A stretch of DNA of 64,000 nucleotides, from the NCBI RefSeq assembly GCF_947172395.1, contig NC_069086.1:18365572-18429571 (forward strand), read 5' to 3'. Origin of the DNA: Bicyclus anynana. Its lineage: Eukaryota > Arthropoda > Insecta > Lepidoptera > Nymphalidae. Made by a program: the position numbers and the translations under genes. Positions 59,463 through 64,000 of this stretch are shown here, piece by piece (within the stretch, counting starts at the first letter, position 1; each line of letters begins with the position of its first letter). The notes beneath the pieces are model-generated. The model searched no databases. It saw nothing but the letters and a program-made list of their open reading frames with translations, and had not been told where the DNA came from.

Positions 59463-61165
59463 AAGAAGCAAAGCGAAGCTTACACCCACCATGCTGATCT
59501 AATACGGGTTAGCGATCAATCAATCAATCAATCAACAATCAATATTATATCAAACAATAATTCGAATGACCGCTTCACGGGGCTCTCCGAGGTACCTACG
59601 AACCAAGACCTCATACTTCCTAACTCCAGGCTATTAAAAGTTAATTTTGTATCGAAATTACAGGTAGTAGACCACCTGATCGGCTTGTTTTCAAATACAT
59701 TATTACGTGTCATTAATAACTCGATATTCGTTTCTTAATTCGAATATGAACCGAAACCGTGTCTGTTTATACAGGTACATGACATGCCGTATTATATATT
59801 ATTAATATTGCAACACGGCAACGAAATTATAATAACTGGTGTCGATAAGCTATCAATTTCTCTACACCATACACGGGGAGTACTTTATAATGATACATTG
59901 CGAAGGAAAATACACTGTATGTTTATGAGCATAAGAGATATGTTTTTCATTAGAGGAGACTATAATAACATGTGTCACAGCCAGGTTCTCATATTGACAG
60001 GTTGTTTATTATGATGAGGTATCAGTAGTTTAAAATACTAGCCGTTGCCTGCGACTTCGTCGGTTTAATCCTATATCAATATACAAACTACAACGACGAC
60101 ACTGATTCGCATTGCAAAGTTATAGAATTCCCTTTCAGCTGTAAAGTAGAGAAAACTCTCTACTTTTGACCACTCTATAATTGAAGACTTGCAAATTGTC
60201 TTCAAGTCAAGAGCAAATAGAACCTTCTAAGCAAGTGCATCCCGCTTATATAGGCTCATTGCTTATTATAAGGTATGTTTGAGGCCAAGCTAAAGCTTTG
60301 GGTAGTTAGCGTAAAGTATTTCGTTACAACGTATTCAGATGCTAGGTATTCCGTACACTAACTTCAAACTGCACAAATTAGCGTGACAACTCCAGACTGC
60401 AACATCACTTAACATCAAGTAAGGTTGCACACATGCGTTAATTTGTCTATCATACAATACATGTAATATCGTCTCAAATTATTTGCTATTGATATTATAA
60501 CAGTCCAAATAAATCTATAATTTGTATTCCAAATTTTAATTTCATGCATAGATTTATGAATCAGCTAATAATTCAATTAGTCAATTAGTCGCGATTAATT
60601 ACTAATTTTGTTTCGGAGAGGTCTGAAAAAAATTAAAAGTTAATTCCGGTGTATTGGTGGCAAAGTCTCCTAATATACTCTAACTTGACTGTAAGTTTCA
60701 AAACCTACTTAAGATAAACGAATTTTAAATTTGGAAGGCAGATTTAAAGATGAGAACTTAACATCTGTAAACATATGCACGACGACTTACCTCCAGATGA
60801 GAGAAATTCAAATGTCGACCAATATTCTCGAAATTCTCGCTGTCTTTCGTTGCGTTGGTACGAAAGAGAGAGTGATATTTCGGCACCGCTGCTATCGACA
60901 ATATATTTATGTACTGAAGTCGAATACAGTTTATTATTAGGCCAACGAAAGAATAGGCACTAACTAGGTTGTAGTATAAACTGAGCAGGTCGACTGGTAC
61001 GCAAGTTGAACTTGACCTAACAGCAGGCTGTCTTGGACCGTTATGTAATGCACTTTCACTGGCTTTACTTCGCTTTTCGTCGCTAATATGGTATATGATA
61101 CTCATGTCGACAATATTTCACTAAAATTATATGTAAGAATTTTCCGATTCTTATTAAAATACTAT

Positions 61166-61477
61166 GAAAGCAAAGGAGATGTCCCAAAATTGCCCCAGGT
61201 GTAATGAAAAATACCGAGAAACCTAGCAATATAAATGTGCTAAAATTACCTTAAAATATTGAAAGGTATAAACAGAAATCTAGGAAATAGAAATTTTATT
61301 TCTATCTTCTAGATATTATGTGTTATTATACTCAATACGCAATCTAGGATCAAAAATAAAATTTATAATTAAATAAGATATTACAATCATCCTAAAGGTA
61401 AGAGTTTTATTGTGACACGTTAACTTTTTTATCTAGGGCAAATAATGTACGGAGAGTGGGACATCTCCTTTCAGGAT
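61166..61477. mobile_element. TIR element with AAAGGAGATGTCCCA ends
   Basis: The left end GAAAGCAAAGGAGATGTCCC and right end GTGGGACATCTCCTTTCAGG are inverted repeats about 300 bp apart. The interior is AT-rich and non-coding. Confidence 0.7.
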
Positions 61478-61883
61478 AATAAAATACATATTTTATAAAT
61501 ATCGAAAATTAGTTGCTAAGCAGAAAATAACGAGTAAATAAAGCTAAAAATATAGCTAGAGTAAAATATAGCTGTTAGTAGGTGTAGGGTAGGTTTAACT
61601 AATGTAAAGTTATTGAACAGATAGGTACTCAGTACACAAATTGATTATTTAAATCAAAGAAAGATTAGGTGTTAACAATCAACAAATTACTACTCACTCC
61701 TACATATACCAGTACCACTCATCACTTTGAAATAAGCAGTTTAGAGGGTTTAAAACCTACTATGTTTGCTAGAACTATTTTTGTTTATAAATATTATTTG
61801 GAGTTTATATAAAACTAAATGAAGACATTTGTTATTATCCAAGTACTTAGACTACTTACCTTCACTACTACTTATTCTACTTT

Positions 61884-62205
61884 ATCATCATCATTGACAA
61901 CCGATATTCGGCTCACTGTTCAGCACGAGTTTCCTCTCAGAAAGAGAGGGGTTAGACCTTAGTCCACCACACTGACCAAATGCGGATTGGCAGACTTCAC
62001 ACACTTCGAGAATTGAAAAAATTCTCAGGCATGCAGGTTTCCTTGCGATTTCAGGTTCATGATATTTTATTTCTTAAAATGTTATAATTGAAATCCTCCT
62101 CCTTTTTTTGAAGTCGGTTAAAAATAGAGGTGCATGCCCTGATCGGATTCGAACCTACGCCCTCTGAATCGAAGGCAGAGGTCATATCCACTGGGCTATC
62201 ACGTC
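61884..62205 (-). repeat. tRNA-derived SINE (family S1), with internal insertion
   Basis: Tail-first on the plus strand: CATCATCATTGACAACCGAT, CTCTCAGAAAGAGAGGGGTT, CTTCACACACTTCGAGAATT, then GGCAGAGGTCATATCCACTG. About 45 bp at 62083-62128 (CCTCCTCCTTTTTTTGAAGT..) is foreign to the family and resembles a piece of the 45285 repeat, inverted. Confidence 0.8.
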
Positions 62206-63759
62206 TCGCAATTCTACTATAAACTGCTACGAAAACAGATAAAATCAAACATGCCTAATAATTATATTTAGATTGTGAGATATGTATTTATCAATCCATG
62301 AACTTTATGAAGGAATAGTTTAGACTATACAACCAAATGTTGAAATCAAATTCCAGAGACATTTCATAAATATAAATCACGCAATACTTAACACAGTAGG
62401 TACCTACGAGTACAATAAACGATAAAGCTTTCCTTTTGTCGAGGAGCGAGTTTTTTATCTTCCCTAATTAATCCCTTTCCAGGCCGACAAAAAAGAACAA
62501 TAGGGCTCGTAAAAAGTCAGGAATGTGTCTCGGAGAGTGGGTCATTACAGAAGGATCAGTGACCCGCAGAGATTACTGGGCCCTCTATTAAAACTCGCAT
62601 TCCCTTAACTCAATACACCTGTCGAACTGGCTCTATTGGGAGGTGTTGATACACTAATTAGTGTGAAAGATTTAATAATTATATAATTTATTGCTGTATG
62701 TGCTGTAATAAAATATTATTTAATGATTATTTATTAAAGTTTTTAATGTGTAAAGATAAATTTTAAAGAATTTGTGGTTTTTAGGTACCTAATACTCTAC
62801 GAATATGTCTCAGAATACAGAATACTGTTTAATGCGTATTGGGTATGTACTAATCACCTGACATCCAGGAAGCGCTTGGCTTTGCTTAGAATATTGCTTG
62901 ATAAACTTGAAAGGGATACAGGGATACAGTTTTTACAGAAGATGCCATTGACTGGTTTTAATATGTGGCACAAACGGTTATAAAGAGCCGCGGCTGAATC
63001 TGCACTAAAAAATTAAAATAAAACCCAGGAACAATAATCTGCCACAGGAATAATTAGTTTAATCGTAGGGGTATTTAATTGACTAAAATTTTCGAAGATT
63101 AAAATAATATTCACTAGAGTAGATTAACTAAAGAATGTAAGAGATTTTAATGGAAAAGTTATCACTTATTCACAGTTCGTTTTTCCTTTATACATTCACT
63201 CATCTTGTGATCTTGCATAGTTAGCTTCAAATTATACACCTACCAATAAGTAACCACACTAGGTGTTGCCAAAATGTTATTCAGCCGCGAAATACCACAT
63301 TTAAGAACATTGAAAACTGTTCTATTATATAACATTTATAAGGTGATATCTTTTCAATGTTACAAAGAAAAGAAAGCCAGTTCGACGGCCAGATTAATTT
63401 ATTATATTAATGGAAAAATAGATTTAATGGAACACGCAATAAAGGGCATTTTTCTGTAACAAGCGCAGGTTGGCGGAGTGGTTATTAGCACTAATTTACC
63501 ATTTGTCGCCGTTACGCGGTGACCCCTTCGCTTTCTAGGTGTTCAGGATTTTCATTTTTTACATTTCGTTAGTGCGAGAAATAGCTGTAATATGTGAGAA
63601 ACTGAACGGTTCATTGAAATAAAGGAAACGTTTTTTTATAATAGTTAGTGGAACAAATAGCCACAGAACTAAAGTAGGCACTTACGGTTTATATATTTCT
63701 GGTTTGTTGACTTAACTTACTTCTACTACTTGGGAACCATCATTACCTTTTTTAATAGT

Positions 63760-63990
63760 ACACGACAGGGCTAAGGCTTTACAGGGGAGGCTTTTTGGAG
63801 TAATGACCCATCACGCTACTCTAATGCGGGTTGGTAGAAACAGATGTTAATGATAATGACCGAGCGAGAGGCCTAGGGTGTTCTCTAGACAGCTACTACT
63901 GCGAATTTGGAAGGAAGACAAATTCAAAGGACTCTAACCCAAGATCTCATGATCAGAAGCCGCACAGGGTAACCAATGTACCAACGAGTA
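63760..63990 (-). repeat. Lepidopteran SINE-like repeat at the window end
   Basis: CATCACGCTACTCTAATGCG, GGTTGGTAGAAACAGATGTT, AATGATAATGACCGAGCGAG and 'ATGATCAGAAGCCGCACAGGGTA' (shown in part). Read on the minus strand it has tRNA-like GGTTACCCTGTGCGGC and GGGTTAGAGTCC boxes. Confidence 0.6.
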
Positions 63991-64000
63991 GTTAATTAAA

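Larger units (their letters stand above)
51131..64000. other. 12.9-kb region without recognisable coding exons, rich in repeats
   Basis: Presumed 5' flank or first intron of NRF-6-like gene 2. I looked for a minus-strand exon encoding a signal peptide plus a WxD..LL-type NRF start like gene 1 exon 1 and did not find one. All ORFs are short and lack codon or family signals. Contents are the repeats listed separately (51274 to 63990) and conserved block 2. A TATA-like GTGCTATAAAAG occurs near 54950 on the plus strand. Confidence 0.5.

Noticed and set aside
60731..61105. Overlapping ORFs of 62-115 codons on both strands
   Set aside because: No splice, codon or family signal; considered as a possible first exon of gene 2 but lacks a signal peptide and NRF start.

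Overview
The window is nuclear DNA of an insect, almost certainly a moth or butterfly. It has AT-rich introns and spacers, short GC-rich exons with GT..AG borders, one nuclear tRNA gene, an RTE-type LINE, and many tRNA-derived SINEs and MITEs with sequences I associate with Lepidoptera. Species cannot be told from the sequence. No bacterial, viral or CRISPR features are seen.

Left part (1-21 kb). A tRNA-Val(AAC) gene at 495-567 is followed by two divergently transcribed, related genes. Gene A (minus, 1940-9384, 5 exons, about 597 aa) has a long lysine-rich N-terminus and two RRM-like domains. Gene B (plus, 11007-20893, 7 exons, about 355 aa) has an acidic N-terminus, two RRM-like domains and a C-terminal RGG region, a nucleolin-like layout. 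The four introns in and around the RRMs have the same positions and phases in both genes, so they are paralogues separated by a 1.6 kb shared 5' region. Intron 4 of gene A contains a tandem array of decayed copies of the neighbouring RRM2 exon. Intron 2 of gene A carries a LINE with an uninterrupted 1001-codon endonuclease/reverse transcriptase ORF on the opposite strand.

Middle part (22-51 kb). Two large genes of the NRF-6 ('nose resistant to fluoxetine') / acyltransferase-3 membrane protein family lie tail to tail. Gene 1 (plus, 22189-33532, 14 exons, about 924 aa) appears complete from signal peptide to stop. Gene 2 (minus, 37504-51130, 14 recognised exons, 5' exon(s) not found) is its paralogue; the exon phases match, and several exons have identical lengths. 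Gene 1 has lost some family motifs that gene 2 keeps, and has gained a duplicated juxtamembrane segment. Gene 2 shows two internal exon duplications; one is a dead exon copy split by a MITE.

Between and beyond (33.5-37.5 kb and 51-64 kb) I see no convincing coding exons. These stretches hold a 162-bp tandem repeat right after the gene 1 stop, several MITE families, SINEs, and a pair of inverted, roughly 300-bp conserved non-coding blocks (34.8-35.1 kb and 55.1-55.4 kb).

The main themes are local paralogy of both gene pairs and repeated exon-scale duplication inside the genes. Exon borders were set by reading splice sites and phases by eye; no transcript evidence was available.
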